Shown here: in pieces, positions 1 through 11,607 of the stretch | Position numbering within the stretch: the stretch's first letter is position 1 | Layout of the letters: each line of letters begins with the position of its first letter | Source: Letharia columbiana | Taxonomy: Eukaryota > Ascomycota > Lecanoromycetes > Lecanorales > Parmeliaceae | Direction of reading: 5' to 3' | Length of the DNA: 64,000 bases | NCBI RefSeq assembly: GCF_014066305.1 | Contig: NW_023501091.1 | Location: 124,001 to 188,000 of the forward strand | Program-made: the position numbers and the translations under genes | The notes under the pieces: generated by a model | Seen by the model: only the letters and a program-made list of their open reading frames with translations | What the model was told of the DNA's origin: nothing | Databases searched by the model: none

Positions 1-1034
1 GTGTGCGGACAGTAGTAACAGGGGTATCCATGGTAGAAGAGGAATGGGCCTTGACGAAAGCATTGCCTGCATCAGCGAAGCCATTGCTCGTCGGGTCAAC
101 GTAGCCATTGCTGGGGGTGTGCATTTCTGCCGCTGAGTCCAGGGGCTTCGGAGGCTCCTTTGCGTTCTTCTCATTCTTCTTCCTTCGGAAAAACGAGAAA
201 AGCCCCTTCTTCTGTTTCCTTTTTCTGGTCATTCCGTCGTCAGAGCCCCACTCCTCGCATTCTGAATCGCAATGGGTATCGGAGTGGAAGTGGATGAGCT
301 TCTGCAAAGGAAGGACGATGTAGGTGTGATCTGAGTACCAATCGGCTTTGGTTCTGTTCCTAGGGTTTATGAGATCTTCAACGGCCAGCCGATGCAAATG
401 TTTATCATTTCCCAGCAGCTTAATCACATCCCAGCTTAGCCCGTTGACGTTGATCCATCTACATGCTGCCCAGTCAGGCCTTGGATTGTCCATGAAATCC
501 GGCAGAGTCTCATTGTCAAGGTGTGACAGTCGTATATCATCCACCGAAAAGTCAACGATTGTTATGTCGCACTGAGCATGCAGGTTCGGCGCCAACGACG
601 GGTGCGGATGCGTTGCTGAAGTGTCTATGCCTGGCTCTTGACCTGGATGCCAGTCTTGACCTCGTATTTCGGGCTTGTAGGTCTTGGCTGTGTTGGAGCG
701 ATTTGGCCGGCGAAACCTAACGGACTCCTGTATGATTTGGCAATTAGCAGAAGTTTTCTAGGGTCAAACCCGGGTCGTGAGAGATGTTCCAGGAGTATTT
801 TACTCGGCGACATGTCTAGCAACTCCAGATGCATTACAACTGGGAAGATGTGACTCGGAACGCACGACTCACTATTGGAGAAATAGGTTGCTTGTATCCT
901 TTCTCCTGAGACTGGATGGGTGACTTTGGGGACTGTGCCTCAAGATCGATGTGTGATGGTCGCATAGGCGATGACGAGGTGTTCAATTGCACCGGAGTGG
1001 CACCATCGCGGCCATAATCTCGTACCTCTGACAT
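1..1034 (-). CDS. CorA-like Mg2+ transporter, N-terminal part (cut by window edge)
   Basis: Two exons read right to left: 1034-873 and 757 to the left edge, with a 115-nt intron (donor GTGAGT at 872, acceptor CTAG at 758), phase 0. About 306 residues are visible. The cytosolic part carries a block typical of fungal CorA-family proteins: WINVNG, then HRLAVEDLINPRNRTKADWY, then YIVLPLQKL, followed by an acidic stretch and a basic KRKQKKGLFSFFRRKK patch. In this family the membrane helices and GMN motif lie at the C-terminus, which is outside the window, so the transport function is inferred from the N-terminal domain alone. The ATG at 1034 has A at -3. The frame stays open upstream only to a GTG at 1127. 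The family moves Mg2+ or other divalent cations across plasma or organelle membranes. Confidence 0.8.
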
Positions 1035-2449
1035 TGTTGCGGTCTCGTTCCTCAAGGATTGAATCTGCCAACATTCTCCCCCGAGTTCCCCCACTTTGAT
1101 GTACCTTAGGCATCGGGATAGCGGCACTGGTGCCGCCTCACTAGGAGTACCTTAAATTTTACTCTACAATCTCCTCTCGTCCCCGCAGCTAGTCAGTACA
1201 GATTACTTAACCTAGGTACAGTAATGTACTTGAACCATTGTCATCTTCCTTTTCCATCTTCCAGAGCTTGAAATCTGATCCGCAATACATCTGCTTTCAT
1301 CTCTGATTTCTATCCACCACTACTCGTATCCCTTGACATCTTTTGCAAATACGACTATGGTGGCTTGCGAAAAAGAGTGGCTAAACAAGATTTGCCTGTC
1401 ACCATAGTCGTTTGTTAATCTAGGTATCACCGTCTTGGCTCTGCGAAGGGTATGATAATCTCGAGAGAAACAGATATCAAGTCTCTCGAGATCAGGGACT
1501 CTAAACGATTGACATGATAGATTGTGAGTAAATATGCTAACTACAAGCAAAGCAAACAGATTTCAGGGAGAACCCGGCATGCCCGTCCTTATATCTGTCT
1601 CATACAATCATTTTGTACTACACCCAAATCTGCCGTACTGCTCACCACCTTGAACCAAGAGACAGAGATATCGGGCTTCGCATCTGATTTATTCTTCTTT
1701 GCTCCATGGTCTTTTCTCTTGCCGTAAGAATCAATACAGAAGGTTTACTTGACCCTCAAAGTAAGTCCTATCAAGGGCAAGCATCAAGTCGAATTTATCC
1801 GTCGGCCAAGCGAGTGTTACGAACGCGTCGTCGCCAGATACAAGGGATTGCGCTGAGTTTCGCATCTCTCGGGAAAGAAGGTTTGGCGGGAACCCTTTCC
1901 TCATTGGGACTGGTCGCAAACTCTTTGCTGCTCACCTCTTGAACAGTGAACTACGCCTCTCCAAATCTACATGTGAAACTTCCTTGTGCCGCCCGCGGCG
2001 GCGCTGATGACCTGTGCAACAACAACGACAATAAAGATCATAGTAACGTTTCATGTTAAGCTCTGCAAGTGATATGCTTCATTATCTACTCTTGGCTGTT
2101 GGTTCTTCTGCTAATGACGAAAAATTGGGGTCCAAAGGTTGCGGCCCCGAAATGTACGAAGCTGACCACTTGTGGGAGATGCACCTTCTAAGATATATTG
2201 TAAAGATCACACGGTGCTGCGAAGCGTTCAAGCATGGCAGTGCTTGTCTTCATTCGAAATTGCCAATACCGTCCCACTCTTTTCGGCAGCAGGATTAATA
2301 TCCCTGTCTTCATTCTCCAGTCCTGAATTCCCTGCTTTCAAAGGCCGCCTTGTAACTTGTACATTTGGCTCTTTTCCTTGGACACGACCAAGGAACGTAA
2401 AATCTCTCCGTTCATGTGATTCTTCTCTCTTGTAATGCTCCCTGATGCC
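1035..2449. other. intergenic, shared upstream region of two divergent genes
   Basis: About 1.4 kb between the CorA-like gene (leftward) and the GH71 gene (rightward). Short ORFs here have no recognisable family, no codon pattern and often no ATG. I see no RNA gene or clear repeat. It probably holds both promoters. Confidence 0.6.
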
Positions 2450-4525
2450 ATGGCCCCAATGCGTATCTGCACGTTGATATTTACACTTGCCTCCTCGTTG
2501 GTGTGGGCAGCTCCTCATGGCAGCTCCGCATCTCCAGCCAGCAGGCAGTCGACAGAGAAGCTCGTCTTCTGTCATTTTATGGTATTGCACCTCGAGAGCT
2601 CCCGACTGTTCATTGTATCCGGCTGACCAAGGAACTCGCATCAAAGATTGGCGTCGTAGATGACAGAACCAGCGCCTCCGACTACGACAATGACATGCAG
2701 CAAGCCAAGGCCGCTGGGATAGACGCCTTCGCGCTTAACATCGGCATAGACGGCTTTACAAGTACACAACTTGACTTTGCATACGAGTCTGCCCATTCCA
2801 ATGGCATGAGCGTCTTTATCTCCTTCGACTTCAACTGGTACTCAACGTCAAACACTTCAGGCATAGCAGACACGATTGGCACTTATGCAGGCTATCCAGC
2901 GCAGCTCTTGATTGACAGCAAGGTCTTTGTCTCTTCTTTCTCTGGAGATGGCTTGGACCTTGCTGGCGTCCAATCTGACTTGACAGCCCACGAGATCTTC
3001 TGGGCGCCCAACTTCCAGCCAAATAACATTGCCTCCGCTGATGCGCTCTTCAACTGGATGGCATGGCCGAATAATGGCGACAACAAAGCTCCAGACGCTG
3101 GTAATAACTTGACAGTCTCTGAAGGCGACACAAGCTATACAACCGCTCTTAAAGGGAAACCCTACGTTGCACGTAAGCTTTCATCGCCACATCAAATCAC
3201 CGACGTCCCACTGATAGGACTGATGCAGCCGTCTCTCCTTGGTTCTCGACCCACTTCGGCCTTGAGGTCAAATACAGCAAAAATTGGGTCTTTCCTTCCG
3301 ACCTTCTTTGGTTCGATCGCTGGACTGAGATCCTAAATCTTGGCTCGCAGTTCGTCGAGATTCAAACCTGGTATGAGAACGGAGGCTTAGTCATTGGCAC
3401 AGCCGGAAGACTGGAAAAGATGCTAACACGGGCATAGGAATGACTATGGCGAATCTCATTACGTCGGACCTCTCTCATCTCCTCACATCGACGACGGGAA
3501 CTCGAAGTGGACAAACGACATGTGAGACTCTGCATCATATCGCTGTGCCGAGGGTTCGAATTGACTTGGACTTTAGGCCCCACGATGGTTTTCTTCAAAT
3601 GGCCAAACCTTACATTGCTGCTTTCCACGCCGGGTCCAAGACTGTAGATAGCCACATCGAGTCTGACCAGCTAATTTACTGGTATCGCCCTACCCTCAAG
3701 TCTGCCTCTTGTGGCTCCACGGACAACTGCGAACAGCCGTGGCCTAGTCCCACACCCAATCCCAACTACTTCACTGGCAAGCCCAACGGCTATGATACCA
3801 TGGAGGATTCTGTCTTCGTCATTGCTCTCCTGACTTCCCCTGGAAGTGTTACCGTAACTTCTGGCGCCAATGGGCCCGAGACATTCGGTGCTCCGGCAGG
3901 CGCTAGCTCCTGGCAGGTGGGCATGGGAACGGGCAAACAGTCATTCTCCCTGACTCGTAATGGGCAGAAAATTCTTAGCGGGGACAGTCTGAAAGACATC
4001 ATTAGCGATTGTGTTTGCGGAATTTACAACTTTAACGCCTATGTCGGAACGCTGCCAGCTGGAGCGTCGGACCCGCTCTCAGCAGATGGCTTGAGAAGCT
4101 TCACCAACAGTCTGTCCGCCACATGCCAGCCAACGCCTTCTCTTGGCACCGCAACAGGAGCGGGGACAGGGGTTGTTGCTGTCCCTACTGCTGTTGGCAC
4201 TAATTCTTCGGCTTTATCAATGATTGGCGGTACTGGAAACTCTACATCATCAGGCAGTGGTGGTCCCCAACCCTCAGCAGTCAGAATCGCAGTATCACCT
4301 CTTCAAGGCTCTGGCGCGACATCCTCATCCGCCGTAGCAGGAGCACCGGCAACAACATCGCAGACTCCTACAACCACGTCATCGACCACCGCAGCAATTA
4401 TGGGTAGTGGAAGCAAGACAATAACAGCGCTGAGTCAGCTGTTCCCAACGAATTGTATGCATGCTGGCTTTGTGTGGGGAGGACCTCCAGGCTCAGATCC
4501 TGCTGCATGGTGTAATGGTGGATGA
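2450..4525 (+). CDS. secreted alpha-1,3-glucanase (mutanase), GH71
   Basis: Five exons: 2450-2581, 2647-3172, 3229-3370, 3438-3521, 3577-4525. All four introns are 55-67 nt with good branch sites (CTGAC at 2624, CTAAC at 3423). The product is about 610 residues. It starts with a signal peptide (RICTLIFTLASSLVWAAP), then the GH71 fold: KLVFCHFM, DRTSASDYDNDMQQAKAAGIDAF, WAPNFQ, KPYVAPVSPWFSTHFG and QTWNDYGESHYVGP, the last being the acidic block conserved in the family. A Ser/Thr/Gly-rich linker (about residues 465-570) leads to a short Cys-containing tail (NCMHAGFVWGG). GH71 enzymes hydrolyse alpha-1,3-glucan, a fungal wall polymer, so likely roles are wall remodelling or mycoparasitism. The start is the ATG with a GCCATGG context. 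An ATG 15 nt upstream is in frame and also possible. Confidence 0.93.
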
Positions 4526-5085
4526 TTCTTCGGGTCTGGTATTTGGAGGGTTGGGCACATGGCGAATCAGAACCTCTGGCACAGACTCAAGATTCCGTTA
4601 CTCCTTCAAGCTGGACTCATGGTGGGGGGTCTGCCCATTGATTGACTCGTGGGTTGATTTTATGATCGGGTTGAGTGACCATTTCGAACAACCCGATTGA
4701 CATGCTGAAGGAGTGCACATGAATGTTTGTGTAGCAGCTACTAAATGCGCTTTTTGTGTCGTCATACCTAAGGTAGCTCTTCCCTCAATAGTGAAATCTC
4801 GCCCGCTCGCTAGCGCCTCTTTAGCGTAACTTTCAGCTAAGGTGAATAGTAAAGTAAGGTAAGGCAAGGTCAGGTAAGGTAAACAGGCATGAAAGGTGCC
4901 ACCAAGCAACTCCCAATGGCTCCCACTGAGAGCCCACAGAACAGGCATGTACCGTTGCTACCTTTCATCATCGCTTTACTGCTCGTTAAATCCAAACCGA
5001 GTAACCTCTCGGGTTCTGGTGAGCAAAGTGGCTCTGTAAGTCCGTGGAGGTCTCTTAATGATCATTTATAGACTTCCGCAAGCAG
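4526..5085. repeat. intergenic with short AAGGT/TAAGGTAAGG repeats
   Basis: 560 nt between genes. At 4837-4881 the 5-mer AAGGT/CAGGT recurs about seven times with 5-10 nt spacing (AAGGTGAATAGTAAAGTAAGG and onward). A CCTAAGGTAG motif lies at 4768. No gene is seen. Confidence 0.6.
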
Positions 5086-6692
5086 ATGGCTTCGTACATC
5101 GAAAACGGGCCTCGCTCAAATCATTCTGCGGAGGTCGACACTCATGTCAACATCAGGGCATTCTGGCATTATAGATCTAATCAATTGGAGGAGGAGAAGG
5201 CTACTTTCGAAGCTAAGGTGTCTCAACTTCAAGCTAAAGTATCTCAACTCCAAGCAAGAGTCTCTGAGTTGGAAGCGAGAGAGATTCTATGGAAGTCGAA
5301 GAGCCCTGAGGTAGAAGACTTGGCTCGATCGCAAAAACTCAAGCGGAGGAGGGATGGCGAGCCAGCCGAGAAGCCTAGCAGAAGTACGAAGCGCGCAAGG
5401 AGAAAGATTAGCGCAGTGGCTTTGACTACGCGAGATGCAGTGCTCCAAGATCTTATTAGTAATGAGACTGGCTCTGAATGGGACGAGCTTGGTGAGTGGC
5501 ACTTTCTGCAACAAGACCATTCGCCGCTTACGAGACAGGAAACAATCTTCTGAACAGTCTCCGAAATCTTCAAGGAAGCCCGATAGCGAGAAAGGGGAAC
5601 CCGTTGGGGCCGAAAGACCTCGCCTTGAAACTATCCACTATCGCCACCGACATATGCCGCCAGGTGTCTGCGATCGATCTTCCCGCCAATCTTCACGAAG
5701 TCCCTAGTACTACACTTCTCGGCCCCACCCCAAGATCGAAGAAGCAGTTGGTTATCTATCCTCAAACAGAGCCTGAAGATACCATTGAGCAACGCCTCAC
5801 CCCAATTGGACGAACATTGCCTCACTTCTTGGTCCATCTTCGCACTCTCAGCCAGATTTCTGGGAGTGAAAACCTCTATAGACAAGTTGAAGACAGATTC
5901 ATCGACGCCTTCCGTGTGCTTTTCCAGCGTATCTGTGACTTAGCAGTCGCTGATGTGAAGTCGAACCAAGACAGGCCTAGGACCACGAAGTGGGATGGTG
6001 GCCGGAAAAAGCAACCTGGTACGATTCCACTCGACGAGAGACCAGCCACATCACCAATCATTATGAAACTTTGCAAGCTCGCGATAACCATGCTGTTCCA
6101 TCTGGATCCCATACAGTCCACACATAAGTCGATCCTTGAACGTTGCCTTTACCTTCTAGTAACACGAGTGGGAGAAGTGCTTAAGGCCTTTACCATTGGA
6201 GAAAGACCGTTTGGGATTCAGGAAGATAATACGACATCGAGGCAGGACCCGTCTCCTCAAGAAGGACAACAGCTCAAAATTACCAGTGCAGCAAGCGAGG
6301 TAGAAGCTTCTGAAGCTCAGGCCCCCTATCTCATCTGGATATTGGACCGCACCCAGCGATTCAGCTCAAGCGTGAGCTCCGCAACCAAGGCAACCATTAC
6401 GTCTCACGATGTTCATCGGCAAATTGAAATGGCCCAACCAGACAGCTCACATAGCACCACATACAACGACGCCCGCATCCGGCTCCAGCACACTTTATTG
6501 AACGCCCTATTTGGGCCCGCCGCTCGCTTTGAACCTGCTTTGGAGTCTCCACATGCCCTGCCAGATGACGAGCTCATGACCAGCTTTGAGACGCAATCCG
6601 AAACGGCAGACGTCAGGGACTGGTTCAAGAATGAGGTGTGGCGACTCATAGGGTGGGACGTGCTAAGGGGAAACATAGCATGTGACCAATGA
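5086..6692 (+). CDS. hypothetical protein with N-terminal coiled coil and nuclear-type basic patch
   Basis: Two exons, 5086-5491 and 5539-6692, joined across a 47-nt intron (GTGAGT to GACAG, branch CTTAC) in phase 1. The product is 519 residues. I do not recognise a named family. Residues about 30-65 form clear heptads (KVSQLQAKVSQLQARVSELE). They are followed by a bipartite basic stretch (KRRR about 25 residues before KRARRK) that looks like a nuclear localisation signal. The second exon is a mixed alpha-helical region ending in a well-formed C-terminal block (RLQHTLLNALFGPAARFEP, then WFKNEVWRLIGWDVLRG) that looks conserved rather than random. The continuity of frame across a canonical intron supports a real gene. 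The function is unknown. A chromatin or nuclear-structure role would be a guess. Confidence 0.72.
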
Positions 6693-7691
6693 CGGTATGG
6701 CAGGACGATGAAAGCTGTAAAATTTTAGGGAAGTACTCGTCCATTGCTGAATATGCTTGATGTTACTTCATGTCGGTCACGGTTACTGGGGTCGAAGTCT
6801 GGGCATTTGGCATGATCCATGGTAGCATGGGAGAACAAGATTTTCGAAACATGGGATCGCTTTCCCAACAAGATTTTACTGTGCCAGTGCTGTTTCCATC
6901 CGAGCTCTCCGTAATAGTGCACTCATCGCCCAAAGCCAGAGACTTTCTCGGGCCCGAAGCAGACACATGTATAACCATTTTCAGGCCACGATCCGCCAAT
7001 ATGCAACAGTGACAAATGCCCAACCCCAGTCGTCCTCGGACTCCAAGCCGTAGAATTGAATCCAAGCGGTACAGAAAAACACAAGGTATGATCCCCACGG
7101 TACGAACAGCCCACGCAGCATGGATATTTCAAGGGTCAGAGCCCCTCCGATAATGATCATCAACCTCCAACGCGAAGCTTTACCCCCGAGTTAGCACAGG
7201 GTTAAGTATGAGGTATCGTCTCGTCGGTTCTGGCCGAGAAGCGCCGGTGGGGGAATGGCGAGTGGTTGATAACCATCATCACGAGCGACCGCGCATTCTG
7301 CGACTTGCATCCCCGCGCTCGCCTACCCGTCAGCATCAGCCGTCTCTCGGGCTGTTGTATGATGCGCTATGGTGAGACATGGCTGAGGACTGTTCCGATG
7401 GGCTAGCGGCGATAAATGCTGTCTGGGATCGGTGATGGAGTAGCGTAGCGTGTTTACTTGAGGTGAGGTACTGGCACCACTTTCGGTCGAGTCGGGTGGG
7501 ATTTTGGCCGAGACGTTTGAATGCAGCAGGAGAAGTTTGTAGATGCATGCTGTGTATATGGCGCTGCGTCAAAGGTCTTCCTTCCCTGTTACGTTCTAGG
7601 CAGACAACCAGCGTATCGATGAGCGGAGTTGCAAGGGGGTTGTCGGATCGGCTTTTTACCAATGTCTGCGGTGGGGTTTGGATTGTTTCAG
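6693..7691. other. intergenic, no convincing gene
   Basis: About 1 kb. On the minus strand there are two short overlapping frames, 7160-6981 (hydrophobic, with DDWGWAFVTVAYW) and about 7098-6763. They could be exons of a small membrane protein, but I found no convincing splice pair and no family. Nothing else is seen. Confidence 0.4.
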
Positions 7692-9586
7692 CTAGGGGGT
7701 TTCAGATATGGGGCTCAAGGTCGCACAGATGCGGCGAGAAGAGGCAACTTCCTGCAGAACTTCTGGCACCATCTGAACAACTTCTATATCCTCGCATTCA
7801 CCCTCGTCAAATGCTTCGCCTTTCATGATGCCGTGGATATACGCTTCTCCGACCAGTCGAATACTTATGCCTTCTTCACTGAGGATGAATGGTACGTTGC
7901 CACCCTTTCACAACCAGACACAGTCGCCTGGCTGAGTTGTTGCAGGAACCAGCCCGTTGTAGCCTTTTGACGTCCTTGCCATACACCTGCCCATTGCAAA
8001 AACCATTCTGTCAATGAATCCATCCCATTCGACTGGAGGTCTGATGCCGAATCGTGGAAAGATGAATCTCTGAACAATGAAACAGTACATTATGAAAGTA
8101 ATCATAAGAAACGAAGAGGAGAGGTTCGATTTGTGTAGGACTATGAGGCTTTTCATGGCTTCGTCGAAGGAAAGAAACTCCGGTCGTACTGTATTAAAAG
8201 TCTCCAATGTGCACCCCGCGCAGAGTGTCTGCCAGTATGCATCGAGCATGTCTTCGCCAGTGACATAATTCTGCTTCTTGGAGCGTACACCGGCGACTCG
8301 CTCGCAACTTAGTTGCCAGAGCAGCTTTGCGCGCCCAATATCAAGATACTGGCGCTTTGTGAAGTCGGTGGCAGCGATGCTGTGTTTGTCCGCATACCCT
8401 ACGACGATTATGCGGTCTAACTGGAAGCCTGTTAGAACGAGCCCACGATTACTCTTGGGCTGCTTCCATGCATACTGAGACGCTCTGGCAGCCATGTATG
8501 TTGCGCGTGTGGAGCTGAATTCGTCGTGGAAAGTTAAAGTGTATGCCGTTCGAGGGACACTCCAATTCGGGACCCAGGACGGAAGACTAGTTGATTTTGA
8601 AGCGGACACAGCTTCTACGGAGCCGAGGATTGACAGACTCTGGTCATAAGCAAGGCACGATAACGCAACCTTTTGATAAATATCTTGAGTGGTGGTGTCG
8701 TAGCTGATTGTGACCTGATGTTGTGATGCCTTGTCTGCTAGACCGAGCACAGTATGTATTTTGTCCTCGGACTTAGCAGCCAAACTGTCTTGGTGACGCA
8801 CAATAAGCTGCGAGAGATGGGGCCGTCTCGTCTTATCGAACTCTTTTTGTTGTTCGAAAATCGCTTAGGAGGTCTTCCTCCAGGGCCCATCTATAAACTT
8901 GCCTAGCACTGCCACGGCAAAGAGGGCAGCGCTGACGTCTTCCAAGTCAATGGTGAGAGGTCCACAGACCACAGTTGCCTTGCGGCAGACGGAGACCTCA
9001 TGGATAACCCATATGAGCCTGAATCAGCCTCGCTGGAATATCAAGAAGAGGTCTTTCGCTGTCTCATTGAAAGGAATTAGGAGGTCATCTCTACTTAGAA
9101 TATGACATGGAGTTGGGATTTTCCATGTTTGAAACTCCTCGCGCTGCTGCCAGCCGGCGTGCTTCCGAGAATGCACGCTTAGTTTGATTATCTGCTTTGC
9201 CAATTCACACCAGAACTATTTGAGCCGTCTCGTATATATGCGGCATCAAGTGGATCTGTATACTTTTTTCTGGGTTGTCCTTTTGATTGATACATATCCC
9301 GTCGACCCAGAGTGTGCGAGCTCGATCTACGTGCCGCTGATGTCGAAGAGCATCATACGGATTCTCAGACACTGTCACCAATTGATCATTACATCTAATC
9401 TCTTTCCTTTCGGCCGTGTCTCCCCAGGTGTACGAGATAGCTTCGTAGTATGGCTTGTCTTCTAGCGATGCAGAATATAGGCTGAGCGTCACTACATCTT
9501 CACGATATTCGAGATCAAGGAGTTGTATTCTCGATTGCCCTGATTCCTGGGCGAGTGGTATCTGGTAAGTAGCTGAAACCTTCCAT
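7692..9586 (-). pseudogene. HET-domain (heterokaryon incompatibility) protein, decayed
   Basis: The HET signature is unmistakable: YYEAISYTWGD, then RARTLWVDGICINQ, then KSIQIHLMPHIYETA (9492-9210), followed by IGKADNQT, FRLIWVIHEVSVCR, SEDKIHTVLGLAD and the C-terminal GNVPFILSEEGISIRLVGE plus AYIHGIM. The frame is broken many times. TGA at 9207-9205 and TGA at 9026-9024 both sit where the family has Trp (TGG). TAA lies at 8867-8865 and TGA at 7910-7908. At least one frameshift lies around 9080, and the 5' end is out of frame with the only good ATG (9586). HET proteins trigger cell death when genetically different hyphae fuse. This copy cannot give a full-length product. The first two lesions are G-to-A changes, compatible with light RIP or ordinary decay. 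Confidence 0.88.
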
Positions 9587-10195
9587 TGCTCAGCGGCTTG
9601 GCGGGGACGCTAGTTTAGCAATCTAGCGCAGCATAAGCCAAGACCAACCTCACTCTCTAGACCCTTAGTGAATTACATACAAAGCTAATGTAAGGAACAC
9701 TCGCAAGTCGCAATAAGGTGCACGAATGACTCGACTTATCTCTGCAAATACAAATATTAGCCCATTGTTGGAGGGCTGGGTAAGTGGAATAATGAGCCGA
9801 GGGAGCATACCTTATGCTACCTTAGCAAGGTTAATATTAGACTACATGACCTTAGAGCTTTGATCACCCTTATCATCTTATGCAAAGCGGCAGCCCTACA
9901 GAAGTCGCCGCTGCACGGTTCGCGATCCCCTGGGAATGACTTCTACGACAAGCCAAATCATTTTGGAGCAGCTCTCATAATGCGCTGATGCCCAAAATCG
10001 ACGAAAAGTTAGACATCTTCAGTGCCTTAGACAGCAACTTTTCTGGCAGCTTGCCTGGCTGTTGTCAGTCTGAATGCTCAAATCGATGATCAACTAAACG
10101 GTTAGCTGATATTAGTCGTCCTTGCCTTTCACAAAGATGTAGCTACTTCGCATCTTACCCAGCTAATTTCAAGCGTCTAGACACGGAGTTTTCCA
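9587..10195. other. intergenic
   Basis: About 600 nt between the HET relic and the dioxygenase 3' end. It is AT-leaning, with scattered TACCTTA/ACCTTAG motifs (9808-9855). I see no gene, RNA or repeat. Confidence 0.5.
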
Positions 10196-11299
10196 TCAAT
10201 ACGTGGCCGACAACCTCTGGACCAGGTATTCCCCACTGTTGACGCCTTCATACTTCTTCCCACCTTTTTCACCTTCCCACGTTCCCGGCAACGCTTCGAT
10301 CCTTTTGTCAAAGTCGGGATTGCAGAAATATGCCACGGAGTACCTCGCTGGGTGTCCGTCCTCTACCTCCCTTCCCTTCAATGGTGGCTCTACCACTCTG
10401 TGTTTTGTGCTTCTGATCAAATCGTTACTCCATCTTGCCAGCAGATCTCCCGCATTCACCACTATCGACCCTTGGATAGGCTGAACATCCACCCAACCTT
10501 CAGGTCTCTCCACCTGTAAGCCTCCTCTCTGGTCTTGGAAAAGCAGCGTCACGCTCCCGTAATCGCTATGGGCACCGGCCCTGACCCTCTTTCCGCCTTC
10601 GAACCCTCCAGGCGCTACTGGGGGATAATGCAAGAGTCTCAACGTGTTATCTCCCATTGTCACATAATCTTCGAAGAAGCCCGCATCTAGGCCCATACCG
10701 AGGGCTATCCCTCGCATGAGCAATGCCTGCACTTCTTTACACCTCTCAAAAAACCCCAGCATGGTCAGCTTGAACTCCGCCCCTTCGACGTCCATTTTGT
10801 CCGGCCATCGATTCTCATGACCTTCCTCGAACTCTCTTCCGATCTCGAAGCTCTCTTTCAAGTCTTCGCCTCCATGTTCTCGCTCTTTCGCAACGTCCGC
10901 TTTGGACATGCCTTGGCTGACTTTCTCCCGACCCATGCACACATAGCCCCTATTTGAGCGGGCTGTGGTCCATGCTAAGCCATCCTTCTGTGTCTGAGGG
11001 CGAGCGAAGAAGCGCGCTGACTGCTCGAAGACTGATGCGAGGAGAGATGGGGGAATAATTGAGGAAAACTCTGTGAGGTAGAGGAAGCCGGACGTTCGGA
11101 AAGCAGAGAGTAGTGATTTGGCTGTTTCCAGGGTCGAAGGCGAGTGTGTGAGAAGAGGTTGCAGGGAGATGAGCTGGATATGGTTGGCAACGTCTCACGA
11201 AGAATGGTTGGGACTTACAGGGATTGGAAGTTCCGGTTCAGAGTTGAGAGCCTGTGAGGAAGGCGCCGCTGTTGGAGCCAATGCAAGAGGTGACGACAT
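10196..11299 (-). CDS. Fe(II)/2-oxoglutarate dioxygenase, thymine-7-hydroxylase-like
   Basis: Two exons, 11299-11219 and 11173-10196, with a 45-nt intron in phase 0. The product is 352 residues, close to the family size. The isopenicillin-N-synthase-like fold is complete. The N-terminal domain has TAKSLLSAFRTSGFLYLTEF. Iron ligands are His229-x-Asp231 (AHSDYG) and His285 (STKHRVV). The 2-oxoglutarate site is Arg304-x-Ser306 (RYSVAY). The blocks NRGYVCMGREKVSQ, ESFEIGRE, LLFQDQRGGLQV, NAGDLLARWSND and the end EYLVQRLSATY match what I recall of Neurospora thymine 7-hydroxylase, which oxidises thymine in three steps to uracil-5-carboxylate. Its divergent neighbour encodes the enzyme for the next step, which supports this reading. 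A general 2OG dioxygenase of other substrate is the alternative. Confidence 0.86.
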
Positions 11300-11607
11300 C
11301 GTTTCAAAGAATTGACGAGCTCTGCGCTGTCTGAATAATGAAGCGACGGGGAGAAGAAAAGAGACGGCATTTGGAGACCTCTAAACAGCCGCACCCGATA
11401 AGCGCACGGGCCAAGTGGGGCCGCTGTCAGAAAAGGTTGTCAACATTGGTCTCAATCCCCGTATGTAGAGTACCTTGCCGTTACATTATCAAACTCTACT
11501 TGATGATGACGGTCTAAGCGATATCCAGGCCATGTTTGTGCGCGATGCAACCTAGGATATAGGGACTGCCATCTTTCCAATTCCAGCAGCCCGCTGCTCT
11601 CCTCAGG
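11300..11607. promoter_or_regulatory. putative bidirectional promoter of the thymine-salvage pair
   Basis: 308 nt separate the two start codons of the divergently transcribed dioxygenase and decarboxylase genes, so their promoters must overlap or abut. I see no strong TATA box. Co-regulation is an inference from the arrangement. Confidence 0.55.

Noticed and set aside
2228..2644. Minus-strand ORF of 138 codons over the GH71 5' end
   Set aside because: Antisense to the signal-peptide exon and first intron of a certain gene, with no similarity.
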